Shown piece after piece: positions 6,406 through 6,529 of a stretch of 6,529 nucleotides of DNA; the stretch's first letter is position 1; every line of letters begins with the position of its first letter. Below the pieces are notes generated by a model. It did no database searches. It was not told the origin of the DNA and worked only from the letters and a program-made list of their open reading frames with translations. The position numbers and the translations under genes were made by a program. Origin of the DNA: Actinomycetota bacterium (GTDB taxonomy: Bacteria; Actinomycetota; Actinomycetes; S36-B12; UBA5976); assembly GCA_947373075.1 (NCBI GenBank), contig CANBWF010000075.1:1-6529 (forward strand), read 5' to 3'.

Positions 6406-6529
6406 ATGAGTGCGCAAGCATCAACCGCAGTTTTAGGTGATACCTGGGTTGCCAAGGCATCTAATAAATCACAATCGCTAATTCGTAACGCTAGCTTGAT
6501 TTTTGGCTTGACTGCATTAACTGCACTTT
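6406..6529 (+). CDS. N-terminus of a membrane protein, possibly biotin transporter BioY (partial)
   Basis: Only 41 codons are inside the window, starting at an ATG with GGAGG 4 nt upstream. The peptide has a polar leader containing VLGDTW (9-14), then RNASLIFGLTALTAL (27-41), the start of a hydrophobic helix. Actinobacterial BioY proteins often begin with a similar 'VLAD...RD.ALV.G.A.LTAL' pattern before the conserved IPLPGTPVP segment, which would lie just past the window edge. BioY is the substrate-binding S component of an ECF-type biotin importer in the cytoplasmic membrane. The resemblance is from memory over a short stretch; any membrane protein with an N-terminal helix is an alternative. 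That a real gene starts here is much surer than its identity. Confidence 0.6.
   Translation, partial: MSAQASTAVLGDTWVAKASNKSQSLIRNASLIFGLTALTAL

Noticed and set aside
6221..6460. 79-codon minus-strand open frame crossing the decarboxylase start and the right-edge gene start
   Set aside because: It overlaps two better-supported gene starts in other frames and has no domain signature.

Overview
The window reads as chromosomal core-metabolism DNA from a low-to-moderate-GC actinobacterium. The glutamine synthetase is very close to the GlnA2 subfamily of Mycobacterium and Streptomyces. PanB has the extended N-terminus and 'VYGY' signature of actinobacterial PanB. From memory, the order glnA2 / nadE / panB resembles the Streptomyces glnA2 region. 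Base composition looks near 45-50% GC, gaps are short and several genes lack a Shine-Dalgarno sequence. That would fit a streamlined lineage such as freshwater Nanopelagicales (acI) or a relative, but this placement is inference. I see no mobile element, CRISPR array, tRNA or rRNA gene, and no gap of 300 bases or more.

Layout. On the minus strand from 3414 down to 1 lie nadE (glutamine-dependent NAD+ synthetase), panB (ketopantoate hydroxymethyltransferase) and the N-terminal half of an MFS exporter cut by the left edge. Diverging from nadE across 74 bp is glnA2 (glutamine synthetase-like) on the plus strand. Converging on glnA2 with only 6 bp between stop codons is a minus-strand PLP-dependent Orn/Lys/Arg-decarboxylase-family enzyme. 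Diverging from that, at the right edge, is the start of a plus-strand gene that may encode the biotin transporter component BioY.

How the genes fit together. GlnA2 is either a glutamine producer or, as reported for its Streptomyces namesake, a gamma-glutamylpolyamine synthetase. NadE consumes glutamine as its ammonia donor, PanB feeds pantothenate/CoA synthesis, and a BioY would import biotin, so the region has a nitrogen-plus-cofactor theme. If GlnA2 glutamylates polyamines, the decarboxylase next to it could be the enzyme that makes the diamine.

The most notable non-coding signal is in the nadE-glnA2 gap: four TAAC half-sites as direct repeats spaced 11, 10 and 11 bp, with the putative -10 box between the third and fourth. 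This resembles a GlnR/PhoP-type (OmpR-family) operator on an apparently leaderless promoter. I found no convincing wholly new system. The promoter array and the possible decarboxylase-GlnA2 partnership are the best leads.
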